A DNA stretch of 64,000 nt from Pseudomonas fluorescens (GTDB lineage: Bacteria; Pseudomonadota; Gammaproteobacteria; Pseudomonadales; Pseudomonadaceae), in the NCBI RefSeq assembly GCF_001307155.1, contig NZ_CP012830.1:6322501-6386500 (forward strand), in the 5' to 3' direction. A program made the position numbers and the translations under genes. Within the stretch, counting starts at the first letter, position 1; each line of letters opens with the position of its first letter. Under the pieces are notes generated by a model, which was not told where the DNA came from, ran no database searches, and was given only the letters and a program-made list of their open reading frames with translations. Shown here one piece after another: positions 53,608 through 63,771 of this stretch.

Positions 53608-54429
53608 ATGCGTACACTTGAACTGGCTGGGGTGCCCGTCCCTGTCATTGGTCAGGGCACTTGGCGCATGGGTGAAGATCCGCAACAACGAACCCGTGAA
53701 ATCGCTGCATTGCGCACCGGCATCGAGCTGGGAATGACCTTGATCGACACCGCAGAAATGTATGCCGAGGGCGGCGCAGAGGAAGTGGTTGGCAAAGCCA
53801 TTACCGGTGTTCGCGATCAGGTGTTTCTGGTCAGCAAGGTCTACCCGCACAACGCCAGCCAACGCGGTATTCCTCTGGCCTGCGAACGCAGCTTGCGCCG
53901 TTTGGGAACCGACTACATCGATCTGTATTTGCTGCACTGGCGCGGCCAGTTCCCGCTCGCAGAGACCGTCGATGCGTTCGAACGCCTGCGCGACGACGGC
54001 AAGATTGGCCGTTGGGGCGTGTCCAATTTCGATCTGGCGGACCTGCATGAACTGGGCCCTGGAACCTGCGCGACCAATCAGGTGCTCTACAACCTTGAGG
54101 AGCGCGGCATCGAATTCGACCTGCTGCCCTGGTGCCAGCAACAGCGCATGCCGTTAATGGCATATTGTCCGATTGCCCAGGCCGGGGGCCTCCTGGTCGA
54201 GCCGGCACTGAAGCAGATCGCCGCACGCCATAACGTCACTGCGGCCCAGGTGTCACTGGCCTGGATTCTGCGTCAGGACGGCGTGATTGCCATCCCAAAA
54301 GCGGTACACCCAGAACACGTGCGGTTGAACGCTGCCGCCGGCGAACTGAAGCTCGATGATGAAGATCTTCAGGCATTGGATCGAGCGTTTGGCGCGCCCA
54401 CTCGCAAACATCCGCTGGCGATGGTCTGA
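53608..54429 (+). CDS. Aldo/keto reductase
   Basis: 273 residues. The catalytic tetrad is visible: 'LIDTAEMYAEGG' (Asp, Tyr), 'VSKVYPHN' (Lys) and 'LLHWRG' (His). 'VIAIPKAVHPEHV' binds NADPH. GGAGG precedes ATG 53608. The stop is three bases from the stop of convergent polB. Confidence 0.88.
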   Translation: MRTLELAGVPVPVIGQGTWRMGEDPQQRTREIAALRTGIELGMTLIDTAEMYAEGGAEEVVGKAITGVRDQVFLVSKVYPHNASQRGIPLACERSLRRLGTDYIDLYLLHWRGQFPLAETVDAFERLRDDGKIGRWGVSNFDLADLHELGPGTCATNQVLYNLEERGIEFDLLPWCQQQRMPLMAYCPIAQAGGLLVEPALKQIAARHNVTAAQVSLAWILRQDGVIAIPKAVHPEHVRLNAAAGELKLDDEDLQALDRAFGAPTRKHPLAMV

Positions 54430-54432
54430 GGC

Positions 54433-56799
54433 TTAGAACAAGCCCAATTGCCCGCCAATCAGCGTGCTGAAATCATCATCGACAAACGGCAGTATCGCGT
54501 CGGCCACCGGCTGCAGCTGGCGGCTGACGTAATGGTCGTAGTCAATCGGCGCGCTGCGGGTTTCCAGCGGTTCGGGTCCCGCCACCGTGATCATGTAACT
54601 GATCCAGCCGCCGCGCTGATACTGCAGTGGCCGGCCCAGTCGATCGTTGTATTCGTCGGCCAGGCGTGCGGCCCGCACATGGGGCGGTACGTTGCGTTGA
54701 TAGTCGTCCAATGGCCGGCGCAGACGCTTGCGGTAGATCAGCAAGTCATCATGCTCACCGGCCAGCGTCGCCCGGACAAACTCGCGAACGTAATCCTGAT
54801 AAGGCCGACGGTGAAAGATCCGCAGGTAGAGCTCCTGCTGAAATTGCCGGGCCAGCGGCGACCAGTCGGTGCGCACGGTTTCCAGGCCTTTGTAGACCAT
54901 TTCGTCAGTGCCGTCGGCGCGCGTCACCAGCCCGGCATAGCGCTTCTTGCTGCCCTCTTCTGCGCCGCGAATGGTCGGCATCAGAAACCGTCGAAAGTGC
55001 GTTTCGAATTGCAGTTCGAGCACGCTGTGCAAACCGAACTCCTGCAGCAAATGCTCGCGCCACCATTGGTTGACGTATTCGACCAGAGACCGGCCGATCT
55101 GCGCCGCCTCTTCCTGACCATGAGCACGCCGCAGCCAGACGAAAGTCGAGTCGGTGTCGCCATAAATCACCACGTGCCCTTGCGCCTCGATCAGCTGACG
55201 AGTCCTGAGCATGATCTCGTGCCCGCGCAAGGTGATCGATGACGCCAGGCGCGTATCGAAAAACCGGCAGCCACTGGAGCCGAGCACGCCATAGAAGGCG
55301 TTCATGATGATTTTCAGCGCCTGGGAAAGCGGTGCATTGTGCTCGCGCTTGGCAACTTCCCGGCCTTGCGATACACGGGCGACAATCGCTGGCAGGCAGT
55401 GCCGCGTCCGCGAGAAACGTGCACCACGGAAACCCGGCACCGACTCGCTGTCGTCGGGGTGGCGCAAGCCCTCCACCAGCCCCACCGGGTCGATCAAAAA
55501 GGTCCGGATGATCGACGGGTACAGGCTCTTGTAGTCGAGCACCAACACCGATTCGTACAACCCCGGTTGCGAGTCCATGACAAACCCGCCGGGACTGGCC
55601 TGCGGAGGACGCTCGCCGAGGTTCGGCGCGACAAAGCCCTGACGGTGCATCAACGGCATGTAGAGGTGAGTGAACGCGGCAACCGAACCGCCGCTGCGAT
55701 CGGCCGGTAAACCGGTGACGCTGGCGCGCTCGAGCAAGAAGGTCAGCAGTTCGGTCTTGTGGAATATCCGCGTGACCAGCTCGCAATCCTTGAGGTTGTA
55801 GCGCGCCAGCGCGGGCTTGTCCTCGGCGAACATGCGGTTGATTTCGTCCATGCGCTGGTACGGATTGTCGATCGACTTACCTTCGCCGAGCAGCGTCTGC
55901 GCGACGTTCTCCAGACTGAACGAGGGGAAACTCCAGGTCGCCGAGCGCAGTGACTCGATGCCATCGATGATCAGTCGGCCTGCCGCTGCGGCAAAGAAGT
56001 GATTGTTGCCCGAACCGTGTTCGCGCCACTGCATCTCCTCGCCACCGCGCCCCAGGCGCAACGGTACGGCCAGCCGCCGGGCATGCTCGTGCAGCACGCG
56101 CAGGTCGAATTGCACCAGGTTCCAGCCGATGATTGCATCGGGGTCGTGGAGCGCAAACCACTCGTTGAGTTTTTTCAGCAACAGGGTTCGTGAGTCGCAG
56201 TACTCAAGCGCAAAGTCCACCAACGAGTCATCGCCATTTGGCGCCCCGAGCATGTAGACCTGACGCTGACCACAGCCTTCCAGTGCAATCGAATACAGCT
56301 CGCCCTGCTCGGTGGTTTCGATATCCAGCGAAACCAGCTTCAGCCGTGGGCGATAGCCAGGCGCAGGCTTGAGATGAGCGTCGAGCAGTGTGCCTGAGTC
56401 GTCCGCCGTTCCCGTGAACGATACCGGCGCGGTGATGAAGCGCTCCATCAGGTAGCGTTCCGGCGGACGAATATCCGCCTCAAACACATCGACACCGGCC
56501 CTGCGCAACAGCGTATCGAGGTGCATCAACTGGCGGTGCTGCTGGCAATACAGCCCGAACACCGGCCGATGCTGAAAATCCTGCAACCCCAGCGGGCGAA
56601 GCTCGACACCCTGCTCGCCGCGCAACAGCAACTCGGCCCGCTCGCGCTGCTGCTCGGGAATGAACGCCACCGACGGCTGAACCGGCAGCCGGACAAGCCT
56701 TGGGCCTTGATCGGTCGCCAACCAGAACTCGACTTGCGTGCCGGCCGGGGTATCGCGCCAATGCCGGGTCAAGACGAAGCCCTGCTGTAAATCCACCAC
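54433..56799 (-). CDS. polB: DNA polymerase II (family B)
   Basis: 788 residues, E. coli Pol II length. 3'-5' exonuclease motifs: 'LDIETTE' near 155, 'IIGWNLVQFD' near 225 and 'YNLKDCELV' near 333. Polymerase motifs: 'DYKSLYPSI' near 423, 'KIIMNAFYGVLGSSG' near 497 and 'YGDTDS' near 544. It is the SOS-inducible repair polymerase. The start is GTG 56799 or the adjacent GTG 56796, with GAGG upstream. Confidence 0.92.
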   Translation of the reverse strand: MVDLQQGFVLTRHWRDTPAGTQVEFWLATDQGPRLVRLPVQPSVAFIPEQQRERAELLLRGEQGVELRPLGLQDFQHRPVFGLYCQQHRQLMHLDTLLRRAGVDVFEADIRPPERYLMERFITAPVSFTGTADDSGTLLDAHLKPAPGYRPRLKLVSLDIETTEQGELYSIALEGCGQRQVYMLGAPNGDDSLVDFALEYCDSRTLLLKKLNEWFALHDPDAIIGWNLVQFDLRVLHEHARRLAVPLRLGRGGEEMQWREHGSGNNHFFAAAAGRLIIDGIESLRSATWSFPSFSLENVAQTLLGEGKSIDNPYQRMDEINRMFAEDKPALARYNLKDCELVTRIFHKTELLTFLLERASVTGLPADRSGGSVAAFTHLYMPLMHRQGFVAPNLGERPPQASPGGFVMDSQPGLYESVLVLDYKSLYPSIIRTFLIDPVGLVEGLRHPDDSESVPGFRGARFSRTRHCLPAIVARVSQGREVAKREHNAPLSQALKIIMNAFYGVLGSSGCRFFDTRLASSITLRGHEIMLRTRQLIEAQGHVVIYGDTDSTFVWLRRAHGQEEAAQIGRSLVEYVNQWWREHLLQEFGLHSVLELQFETHFRRFLMPTIRGAEEGSKKRYAGLVTRADGTDEMVYKGLETVRTDWSPLARQFQQELYLRIFHRRPYQDYVREFVRATLAGEHDDLLIYRKRLRRPLDDYQRNVPPHVRAARLADEYNDRLGRPLQYQRGGWISYMITVAGPEPLETRSAPIDYDHYVSRQLQPVADAILPFVDDDFSTLIGGQLGLF

Positions 56800-57399
56800 T
56801 GCAACCTCGAAGACTATTTCACAGGGTGATTCTACGCGTCATCGGTGCTCACGGCTGCCTTTGCGTTTGCCGGGCAAGTGATTGTAGGACAAGGCTCTAG
56901 GCCGACCCTGCGGGCGCCATAGCGTTTTATGTAGTGATTTAAAATATTCACTACAAAACCGTTGACGAGTTGTTTTTCCCCTTGCATGATGCGGACGTCT
57001 CCCCGATCGGGAGCATTGGCAAAAGTGTTGTGAAAAAGCTCGACTGACCGCCGAGCTGCTCCCGGATGTGTACTGCCCACAAGGCAGATTGATGAAGCTG
57101 ACCCAGCATGAGCGTCCAGTACAAGGACGAGAAACGCTGGCGATCAATCCTCAAGATGCTTGTGGCCGAGCTGAATAATGTCGGTAACAACGTCCAGGTA
57201 ATCGCTGTTTCTCCCCGCTGTGCCGTACGTGCGTAGCAGTTTCTCGGCAAGACTACATGCATCCTGCTCAAGGCCCTGCCGATATTCGGCAGACACCCAC
57301 TGTCGCCCTGGTTTCGGTACCAGATATCAACTTACCGATGCAGAGAAGTGAATTAGCGAACCAACTAGACAGATCAAACACTGGTCAAGGGGCTTACAA
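56800..57399. other. Intergenic region with no supported gene
   Basis: Open frames on both strands are short and overlap one another without ribosome sites. A few short inverted matches occur but no clear terminator or RNA gene. It should carry the polB promoter on its left side. Confidence 0.4.
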
Positions 57400-57729
57400 A
57401 TGAATCTGAACAATCAACCGACTATTGATGAACTGGCTCGGATGTTCGCAGCACACAAAGACAGCCATGACAGCCATATCCTGTGGATTGCCGAGTCTGG
57501 CCAGGTGCATATCGACTGCCTGTCGCCCCACGCCCATGAAGATGAGTTCGAAAAGAACAAGCATGACTTGCGTGCCCGATTGAAGATGTACCGTCGCGGC
57601 CAGGGTTATGTTGGCAAGAAAGCTGCCGCCGACAAAGACTTTGTCGCGCGTGTTCTTGAGACGCTGAATCAGGCGTGGAAGAGTGCACAGGGTCAGTCCG
57701 GTGTGTGCGTGATCGATCGCTACTGCTAA
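57400..57729 (+). CDS. Conserved hypothetical Pseudomonas protein
   Basis: 109 residues, soluble and charged, with 'ILWIAESGQVHIDCLSP' and 'LRARLKMYRRGQGYVGKKAA'. No family recognised. A perfect hairpin terminator follows 15 bases after the stop, so it is a single-gene unit. Codon use fits the host. Confidence 0.65.
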   Translation: MNLNNQPTIDELARMFAAHKDSHDSHILWIAESGQVHIDCLSPHAHEDEFEKNKHDLRARLKMYRRGQGYVGKKAAADKDFVARVLETLNQAWKSAQGQSGVCVIDRYC

Positions 57730-57744
57730 GCGAGCGCGCCACGA

Positions 57745-57772
57745 CGCTGATAGCCCGTCCGGGCTATCAGCG
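57745..57772 (+). terminator. Hairpin terminator
   Basis: CGCTGATAGCCCG-TC-CGGGCTATCAGCG is a perfect 13-bp stem. No long T-run follows. Confidence 0.75.
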
Positions 57773-57942
57773 ACTGCCAAGAGCGAAACCGCACTGCTGA
57801 TAGCGCAAACTCCCTTCGATGACGCTTTTAGAACCCCTGAATGCCGCTTTGCCCTCTTGCTCTGTTGGCCTGCGTCTATGATTCTGTATAAGCGTCAACG
57901 CGCTTGGCGACGCCTGATAAATACAACACCGGAGAGGCCCTC

Positions 57943-58383
57943 ATGAAGACCGTCGCGCAACTGCTCAAGTTAAAGGCCGAACAGAACCAGCAGGTTCATA
58001 CCATCAACTCGCATCAGATGGTGCTCGAAGCCCTGATGGTCATGGCCGCAAAAAACGTCGGCGCATTGCCGGTACTCAAAGACGGTCGAATAGTTGGCGT
58101 GATCAGTGAGCGCGACTATGCGCGCAAACTGGTGCTCAAAGGTCGCTCTTCGGTCGGCACGCCCGTCAGCGACATTATGAACTCGCCAGTGATCACGGTG
58201 GACTCCCATCAATCCGTGCAAACCTGCATGAATATCATGACCGACAAGCACCTGCGTCATTTGCCGGTGGTGGAAAACGGTCAACTGCTGGGTTTGCTGT
58301 CCATCGGCGACCTCGTCAAGGAAGCCATTGCCGAGCAGGCCGAGCTGATCCAGCAACTGGAGCAGTACATCCGCGGCGAATAA
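57943..58383 (+). CDS. Tandem CBS-domain protein
   Basis: 146 residues, two CBS domains: 'VLEALMVMAAKNVGALPVL' and 'VQTCMNIMTDKHLRHLPVV', each followed by the usual 'G-x-x-x-G-x-x-S' strand ('GRIVGVISERD', 'GQLLGLLSIGD'). CBS pairs bind adenosine nucleotides and regulate partners. GGAGAGG precedes ATG 57943. No catalytic domain is attached. Confidence 0.88.
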   Translation: MKTVAQLLKLKAEQNQQVHTINSHQMVLEALMVMAAKNVGALPVLKDGRIVGVISERDYARKLVLKGRSSVGTPVSDIMNSPVITVDSHQSVQTCMNIMTDKHLRHLPVVENGQLLGLLSIGDLVKEAIAEQAELIQQLEQYIRGE

Positions 58384-58585
58384 CTTCTCTCGCCCATCAA
58401 CCCAAACCACTGACTGCGCGCTCTCGGTCCTCAAGAACTCGCAGTTGTTGGTTGTGACAGCCACAAGCTACCAGCGCTTGCCACCCCGTCTTGCCTCAGT
58501 CTCGTACATTGGATTTGCTCTATCGCGAGGGGCTTCTATATTCATTTAACGGCCTGTAGCTTCCGACTTCCCCTGAGCGCGAACC

Positions 58586-59182
58586 ATGACCAGGACTGAT
58601 CATTTGATCATCTGTGAACATTGCGATTGCGTGTATGAAAAAGTGGCGCTCGCCAAACATCAAACTGCCCTGTGCACGCGTTGTGGCGGGGTACTTCAGC
58701 GCTACAACGGATTGTCAGTGGAGCAACGCCTGGCCTTGAGCCTGACGGCCGCCGTTCTGTGGGTTTTCGCCAACTTCTATCCGGTGATGAGCATCAGCCT
58801 CAAAGGCCTGAAAAATAGCGCCACTTTATGGGACTCGGTGCTGGCGCTCAGCCAGGGGCCGATCACCTTCATGGCCATGGTCGCGGCCATCGCCATGATC
58901 ATCGCCCCCATCATTCAACTGCTGTTGTTGGTCTGGGTGTTGAGTTTTGCCCTGGCGGCCAGGCGCTCACCGGCATTCAGGCTGTGCATGCGCTGGCTGG
59001 AAACGCTAAGGCCCTGGAGCATGCTTGAGGTTTGCCTACTGGGGGCGCTGGTCTCGGTGTTCAAACTTGCAGGTCTGCTTGATGTGCTACCGGGCATCGG
59101 CCTGTTTGCCCTCTCGGTGCTGAGCTTGCTGCTGATCCGGATTGCCGGCCGCGATGTTCGCGACCTGTGGGACACCCTATGA
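58586..59182 (+). CDS. pqiA: PqiA-family membrane protein, first half-unit
   Basis: 198 residues. A zinc-ribbon start ('CEHCDCVY' and 'CTRCGGVL') is followed by four membrane spans. It equals one half of E. coli PqiA; the second half is encoded by the next gene, overlapping by ATGA. Pqi proteins form a lipid-transport bridge between inner and outer membranes. Confidence 0.85.
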   Translation: MTRTDHLIICEHCDCVYEKVALAKHQTALCTRCGGVLQRYNGLSVEQRLALSLTAAVLWVFANFYPVMSISLKGLKNSATLWDSVLALSQGPITFMAMVAAIAMIIAPIIQLLLLVWVLSFALAARRSPAFRLCMRWLETLRPWSMLEVCLLGALVSVFKLAGLLDVLPGIGLFALSVLSLLLIRIAGRDVRDLWDTL

Positions 59183-59823
59183 ACACAGCACCTGAAGCCC
59201 GCGATCTCAACCTTTGCCTGTGCCACAGCTGCGGCAATGCCTGTGACATGACCGACCACCCACACGAGTGCGAGCGCTGTGGCGCCCCCTTGCATGCCCG
59301 CAAAGCCAACTCATTGACCCGAACCTGGGCCTACCTGCTGGCCTCAATGGTGTTTTACATCCCGGCCAATCTGTTGCCGGTGATGAACACCAGCATGTTG
59401 GGCAGCGACTCTGAAAGCACCATCATCGGCGGCGTGCTGGAGTTCTGGGAGCATGGTGCCTGGGACATTGCGCTGATCATTTTCATCGCCAGTATTGCGG
59501 TGCCGGGCATCAAGTTCGTGGCCCTCTCGCTGCTGCTGATCACGGTACAACGCGGCAGCCTCTGGGCTCGCAAAGAGCGTTCAAAACTCTACCGTTTTGT
59601 CGAGCTGATCGGCTACTGGTCGATGCTCGATGTGATTGTCGTCGCACTGGTAGCGGCGCTGGTGAAGTTCCAGGCGCTGGGCGATATCGAACCCCGCCAG
59701 GGGATACTGTTCTTTGGTCTGGTGGTGGTGTTCACCATGCTCTCGGCAATGAGTTTTGACCCGCGCCTGATTTGGGAAAACCGAAAATCCAAGGAGGTCA
59801 TGGATGGAGTCGCAAGCCGCTGA
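59179..59823 (+). CDS. pqiA: PqiA-family membrane protein, second half-unit
   Basis: 214 residues: zinc-ribbon 'LCHSCGNACD' and 'CERCGAPL', then four spans with 'FYIPANLLPVMNTS', the PqiA core. ATG 59179 overlaps the preceding gene's stop, and its own end overlaps pqiB by 20 bases. Confidence 0.87.
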   Translation: MNTAPEARDLNLCLCHSCGNACDMTDHPHECERCGAPLHARKANSLTRTWAYLLASMVFYIPANLLPVMNTSMLGSDSESTIIGGVLEFWEHGAWDIALIIFIASIAVPGIKFVALSLLLITVQRGSLWARKERSKLYRFVELIGYWSMLDVIVVALVAALVKFQALGDIEPRQGILFFGLVVVFTMLSAMSFDPRLIWENRKSKEVMDGVASR

Positions 59824-61459
59824 GGGACAGCCAGTCCCCGGCCATGCCAACATCAAGACCCGTCGCTGGAGTATTTCGCTGGTATGGATCGTGCCGATCG
59901 TCGCAGTGCTGGTCGGGGTGTCCCTGGTGGTGCACAACATACTGCAACAAGGTCCAACCATCATTCTCAACTTCAAGACTGGCGAAGGTCTCATCGCCAA
60001 CAAGACCGAGGTCAAATACCGCAACGTGGTGATCGGCCATGTCTCCGAGGTCGAATTGAGCGATGACCAGAAGAGCGTCAACGCCACGGTGAAACTCGTC
60101 AAACAGGCGGAATCCTTCACCCGCGAAGACTCGAAGTTCTGGGTCGTGCGGCCACGCATTGGTGCCGGCGGCGTGTCTGGATTTGACACGTTGCTCTCGG
60201 GCGCCTTTGTCGGTGCCGACGCCGGTCGCGCCGATGCCCGCGCCAAAACCTTCATAGGTCTTGAAGCCCCGCTCCCCCTCACCTTTGGTGAACCGGGCAA
60301 GCATTTCATGTTGCACACCCAGGATCTCGGTTCACTGGAAATTGGCTCTCCTGTTTACTTCCGCAAGATCCCGGTGGGGCAAGTGGTCGCCTATACCCTG
60401 GATTCGGAGGGCAAGGGGGTGGATATCCAGGTCTTCGTCAAGGCGCCGAACGATGTCTACGTCACTGAAAACACTCGTTTCTGGAACGTCAGCGGTATCG
60501 CCATCGATGTGGGCGCCAATGGCTTTGCGTTCAAAACCGAGTCACTGTCAGCCTTGCTGGTGGGCGGAATTACCTTTCGTGCTCCAGACTACAGTCCCAA
60601 CGACCAACCGGCGGCCGAAAACAGGAGCTTCGAGCTGTTCGACAATCAACAGACCGCCCTTGCCCCACCCAACGGCAAGGCGCAATTCCTGTCGCTGCGT
60701 TTCAATCAGGCGTTGCGCGGCTTGAAGGTGGATGCCCCCGTGGAATTCCAGGGACTGGATATCGGCAAGGTGGTCGCGATCAATCTGGACTACGATGAGA
60801 AGGCCCACAGTTTCCCCATCAACGTGGGCATCGTGATCTATCCGCAACGTCTGGGCCAGGCCCATATCAAGATGCTGAAGGCCCTGAACTACAACCCCGA
60901 CGACGAACAGGCGGTTAATCGACTCATGGGCAGCTTTGTCGAAAACGGCCTGCGCGCCCAGGCCCGCAGTGGCAATTTGTTGACCGGACAGCTGTACATT
61001 GCACTGGATTTCTTCCCTAAAGCCGAAAAAGTTGCCTTCGACCCCAACGCCCGGCCAATGCGGATACCCACTGTTCCTGCGAGCCTCGAGCAGTTGCAAG
61101 AGCAGTTTCAGGCAGTGATCGAAAAGATCAACAAACTGCCGATCGAGCGCATCGCCAACAACCTTGATGACAACCTGACAGAACTGCGTAAAAGCCTCAA
61201 ACAAGTCAACAGCACGACACTGCCAAGTGTACAGAACACCTTGCAGGACTTGAGTAAAACCCTGCAATCGGCCAGCTCGACCCTCGCCGAAGGCTCGCCA
61301 CAACGTGAGCAATTGAGTGGAACCCTGGACGAACTCGGGCGCGCATCACGCTCGCTGCGTGAATTGTCAGACTACCTGACTCGTCATCCAGAATCCCTGT
61401 TGCGCGGGCGCCCCAAAGGTGCCCCTACACAAGACCTGCAGCCGTCTTCGAGCAACTGA
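59804..61459 (+). CDS. pqiB: PqiB, MCE-domain intermembrane transport protein
   Basis: 551 residues, close to E. coli PqiB. One N-terminal membrane helix ('SLVWIVPIVAVLVGVSLVV') is followed by three MCE repeats (first at 'GPTIILNFKTGEGLIANKTE', second at 'LGSLEIGSPVYFRKIPVGQV', third at 'FQGLDIGKVVAINLDYD') and a C-terminal coiled-coil. It makes the periplasmic lipid tunnel. Confidence 0.9.
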   Translation: MESQAAEGQPVPGHANIKTRRWSISLVWIVPIVAVLVGVSLVVHNILQQGPTIILNFKTGEGLIANKTEVKYRNVVIGHVSEVELSDDQKSVNATVKLVKQAESFTREDSKFWVVRPRIGAGGVSGFDTLLSGAFVGADAGRADARAKTFIGLEAPLPLTFGEPGKHFMLHTQDLGSLEIGSPVYFRKIPVGQVVAYTLDSEGKGVDIQVFVKAPNDVYVTENTRFWNVSGIAIDVGANGFAFKTESLSALLVGGITFRAPDYSPNDQPAAENRSFELFDNQQTALAPPNGKAQFLSLRFNQALRGLKVDAPVEFQGLDIGKVVAINLDYDEKAHSFPINVGIVIYPQRLGQAHIKMLKALNYNPDDEQAVNRLMGSFVENGLRAQARSGNLLTGQLYIALDFFPKAEKVAFDPNARPMRIPTVPASLEQLQEQFQAVIEKINKLPIERIANNLDDNLTELRKSLKQVNSTTLPSVQNTLQDLSKTLQSASSTLAEGSPQREQLSGTLDELGRASRSLRELSDYLTRHPESLLRGRPKGAPTQDLQPSSSN

Positions 61460-61474
61460 CCCAGGAGCAAGCCC

Positions 61475-62035
61475 ATGGCTATTTCGCTGAAAGTTTCGTT
61501 GCTCAGCCTGGTGGTGTTGCTCGTCGCATGCCGCAGTGATCCGATTCATTACCATACCCTGATCCCGGCCCAGTTGGCCGCAGGCGCGCGTGGCAGCGCA
61601 GATATCCAGATTGAGCGGGTCACCGTGCCGCCTCAGGTCGACCGCCCGCAAATCGTCATTCGTCAGGGCAACAGCGGCCTGGCAATTCTGGAAACCGAAT
61701 GGTGGGGGGCCAGCCTGTCCGACGAGTTGAAAAGCGCCTTGCTCAATCAACTGTCTGGCACGACATCTCAGCGCGATGTCTCGCTGCGGGTCGATGTGCA
61801 GCGTTTTGATTCTGTCCCCGGTCAGTACGCACTCGTCGATGTGAAATGGCGCCTGAGGACTTCGGGAGCCGATGCAAACAGCGCACCGCTGACCTGCCGC
61901 ACAACGTTGCAAACACCGACGGGATCGACCGTTGATGATCTGGTGGTGGCTCATCAAAACAACGTAAAACGACTGGCCGGCCTGATCAGCAAAATGGCCA
62001 GCGCGCCCCTCAATGGATGTCCACCTGTTGAGTAG
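61475..62035 (+). CDS. pqiC: PqiC, outer-membrane lipoprotein of the Pqi system
   Basis: 186 residues with lipoprotein signal 'LLSLVVLLVAC' (Cys at 19), then the PqiC/DUF330-type start 'HYHTLIPAQ' and 'IQIERVTVPPQVDRPQIV'. AGGAG precedes the ATG, 15 bases after pqiB. Completes the Pqi operon. Confidence 0.87.
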   Translation: MAISLKVSLLSLVVLLVACRSDPIHYHTLIPAQLAAGARGSADIQIERVTVPPQVDRPQIVIRQGNSGLAILETEWWGASLSDELKSALLNQLSGTTSQRDVSLRVDVQRFDSVPGQYALVDVKWRLRTSGADANSAPLTCRTTLQTPTGSTVDDLVVAHQNNVKRLAGLISKMASAPLNGCPPVE

Positions 62036-62053
62036 CAGAGGTAGGCTATTCTC

Positions 62054-63103
62054 CTACTGAAGAGCCTGACCGCCTTGCAGAGGAGACTCCAGCGGTGCAG
62101 GTTCGGGCACGAGCGGCAGGTTTTTGGCGAGACTGCCTTCTATCTGCCCCGAAATGTAGTAGACCCCCGCCATTACCCCATTGGCCTCGTTTTCTATCAA
62201 CCCAAGCCACGCTTTGTCGAACGCGTCGCCCAGGCTTTTGCGTAGCTGCGCTTCCGTCTCCGGCCGATCATGCTCGTTCGAGACAGCACCAACACTCGCC
62301 GACACCACAGAAATTACTGCCCCCGCTACTCGGCCAACTGCCGCGGCAACAGCACCGGCGGCACTGCGCGTGGCAATCTCGGCTTCGAGTTTTTCGCCGG
62401 CTCGCTTGGCCACCGACGATATACCGGCGTCCGATAACCCGGCTCCCGCGCCGCTGTTAGCGCTGCGAACCCGTTCGATCAAGGCCTGATAGGCTGGCAG
62501 TTTGGTAACCGGTTCAGCATGAGCAATTTGATAGAGCGAAGCGTTGCGTGCGGGCGGAGGTGCCAGCGCAATTGCCGGAATGTCGTTGAGTCGACGGTCG
62601 AATTGATCTTGAGGTGCGCTGTAGTGCTGCTGGATCTCCACGAGATGCGCGTCGAGGGTCTGTAAATACAGAGCAATTGCGTCAACCATGATCGCGTTGG
62701 GATCGGTGACCTTGGCGACGGGGTCCAGCACGCGTTCATGGTATTGCTCCTGTAGATAGACCGTTAGCCGGTTTACCACTGGATCGACCTCTCCTCCGCT
62801 GCTCATCTTGTACCAGCCCACCTTCGCAGACAGCCATTGCTGGGTCCAATAGTTGGTAAACCACGGGATGAAGTCTGTTTCAGTACGCTGGTAGACCAGC
62901 TCTCTCCAGCGCTCCATGGCGCTGCGTGTGTAACGCTTGACTACGCCTTTGGAGGCCAACGATGCGGTGTCTATGTCTTGATCAATCTGCTGCCAGGTCG
63001 CTTCCGAGATTACAACCGGCGCAGTCGGCTCGGAGGCACGATGTACTGTGGCACATCCTGCCAACACCACTAACAAGACAACGTGCAGGAAACGCAGATT
63101 CAA
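62054..63103 (-). CDS. Putative lipoprotein, unknown function
   Basis: 349 residues with lipobox 'VVLAGC' (Cys at 18). The mature part is helical, with an Ala/Gly/Val-rich hydrophobic stretch around residues 245-270 ('AAGAVAAAVGRVAGAVISVV') that may insert in a membrane. Family not recognised. Convergent with the Pqi operon. Confidence 0.75.
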   Translation of the reverse strand: MNLRFLHVVLLVVLAGCATVHRASEPTAPVVISEATWQQIDQDIDTASLASKGVVKRYTRSAMERWRELVYQRTETDFIPWFTNYWTQQWLSAKVGWYKMSSGGEVDPVVNRLTVYLQEQYHERVLDPVAKVTDPNAIMVDAIALYLQTLDAHLVEIQQHYSAPQDQFDRRLNDIPAIALAPPPARNASLYQIAHAEPVTKLPAYQALIERVRSANSGAGAGLSDAGISSVAKRAGEKLEAEIATRSAAGAVAAAVGRVAGAVISVVSASVGAVSNEHDRPETEAQLRKSLGDAFDKAWLGLIENEANGVMAGVYYISGQIEGSLAKNLPLVPEPAPLESPLQGGQALQ

Positions 63104-63319
63104 GATCGCAGTCCCCTAGAAATGACACGGCAGCGCTAACCTTTACGCTGTCCGAACGGAACGAGCAGCATTTCCGACCATGGTATTTTGAGTATAGGTG
63201 GCGAGAGACAGGACAAAAAATCACCGCGTGAACGTGTGGTTTTGCTGAAGGCGAGCAGCCTTACTTCAACAAAACCGCATATTCGGCGGCTATGGAAAAC
63301 AATCGAGGACGGAGTCGTC

Positions 63320-63694
63320 ATGCTTTACCGAATAGCCGCCGACGGGCTGGTACTGTTTCATCTAATGTTCATTCTGTTCGTGCTTTTCGGCGGACTGTTA
63401 ACGCTCAAATGGCGGCACTTGATCTGGTGGCACCTGCCGGCAGCCGTGTGGGGCGTGGTCGTCGAAGTCTTTCAGTTGACCTGCCCACTGACCCGTTGGG
63501 AAAACCTCTGGCGCCAATCTGCCGGACAGGACGGTTACAGTGACAGTTTCATCGAGCACTATGTGTGGCCGTTGATATACCCGGCGGGACTGACACCGGC
63601 GATACAGCTAGGGCTGGGCTGCCTGGTGCTTCTCATCAACGTGATTGTCTATGTGCATCTGGCCAGGCAGTGGAAGCTGGCGCGGGCAACCTAG
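63320..63694 (+). CDS. DUF2784 family membrane protein
   Basis: 124 residues with three or four membrane spans and the DUF2784 features 'LHLMF'-like 'FHLMFILFVLFGGLL', 'CPLTRWEN' and 'FIEHYVWPLIYP'. ATG 63320 follows GGACGGAG. Function unknown. Confidence 0.8.
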   Translation: MLYRIAADGLVLFHLMFILFVLFGGLLTLKWRHLIWWHLPAAVWGVVVEVFQLTCPLTRWENLWRQSAGQDGYSDSFIEHYVWPLIYPAGLTPAIQLGLGCLVLLINVIVYVHLARQWKLARAT

Positions 63695-63729
63695 TCAGGT
63701 TGTCCGGGCACTTTCTCGCAGGCAAAACA

Positions 63730-63759
63730 AAACCCCAACTGCTTTCGCAATTGGGGTTT
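63730..63759 (-). terminator. rRNA-operon terminator (leftward)
   Basis: Read leftwards: AACCCCAA-TTGCGAAAGCAG-TTGGGGTTTTGTTTT. It directly follows the 5S gene and may also stop the DUF2784 transcript. Confidence 0.85.
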
Positions 63760-63771
63760 CGGAATTTAATC

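Noticed and set aside
54905..55786. 293-codon minus-strand open frame inside polB
   Set aside because: It lies in another frame of polB, which has all polymerase motifs; the overlapping frame is Arg/Ala-rich and has no family.
57110..57238. 42-codon ORF between polB and the next gene
   Set aside because: No ribosome site and no recognisable family; too short to support.
2196..63000. CRISPR array
   Set aside because: The repeats seen are inverted REP/REPIN elements, not regularly spaced direct repeats with unique spacers.
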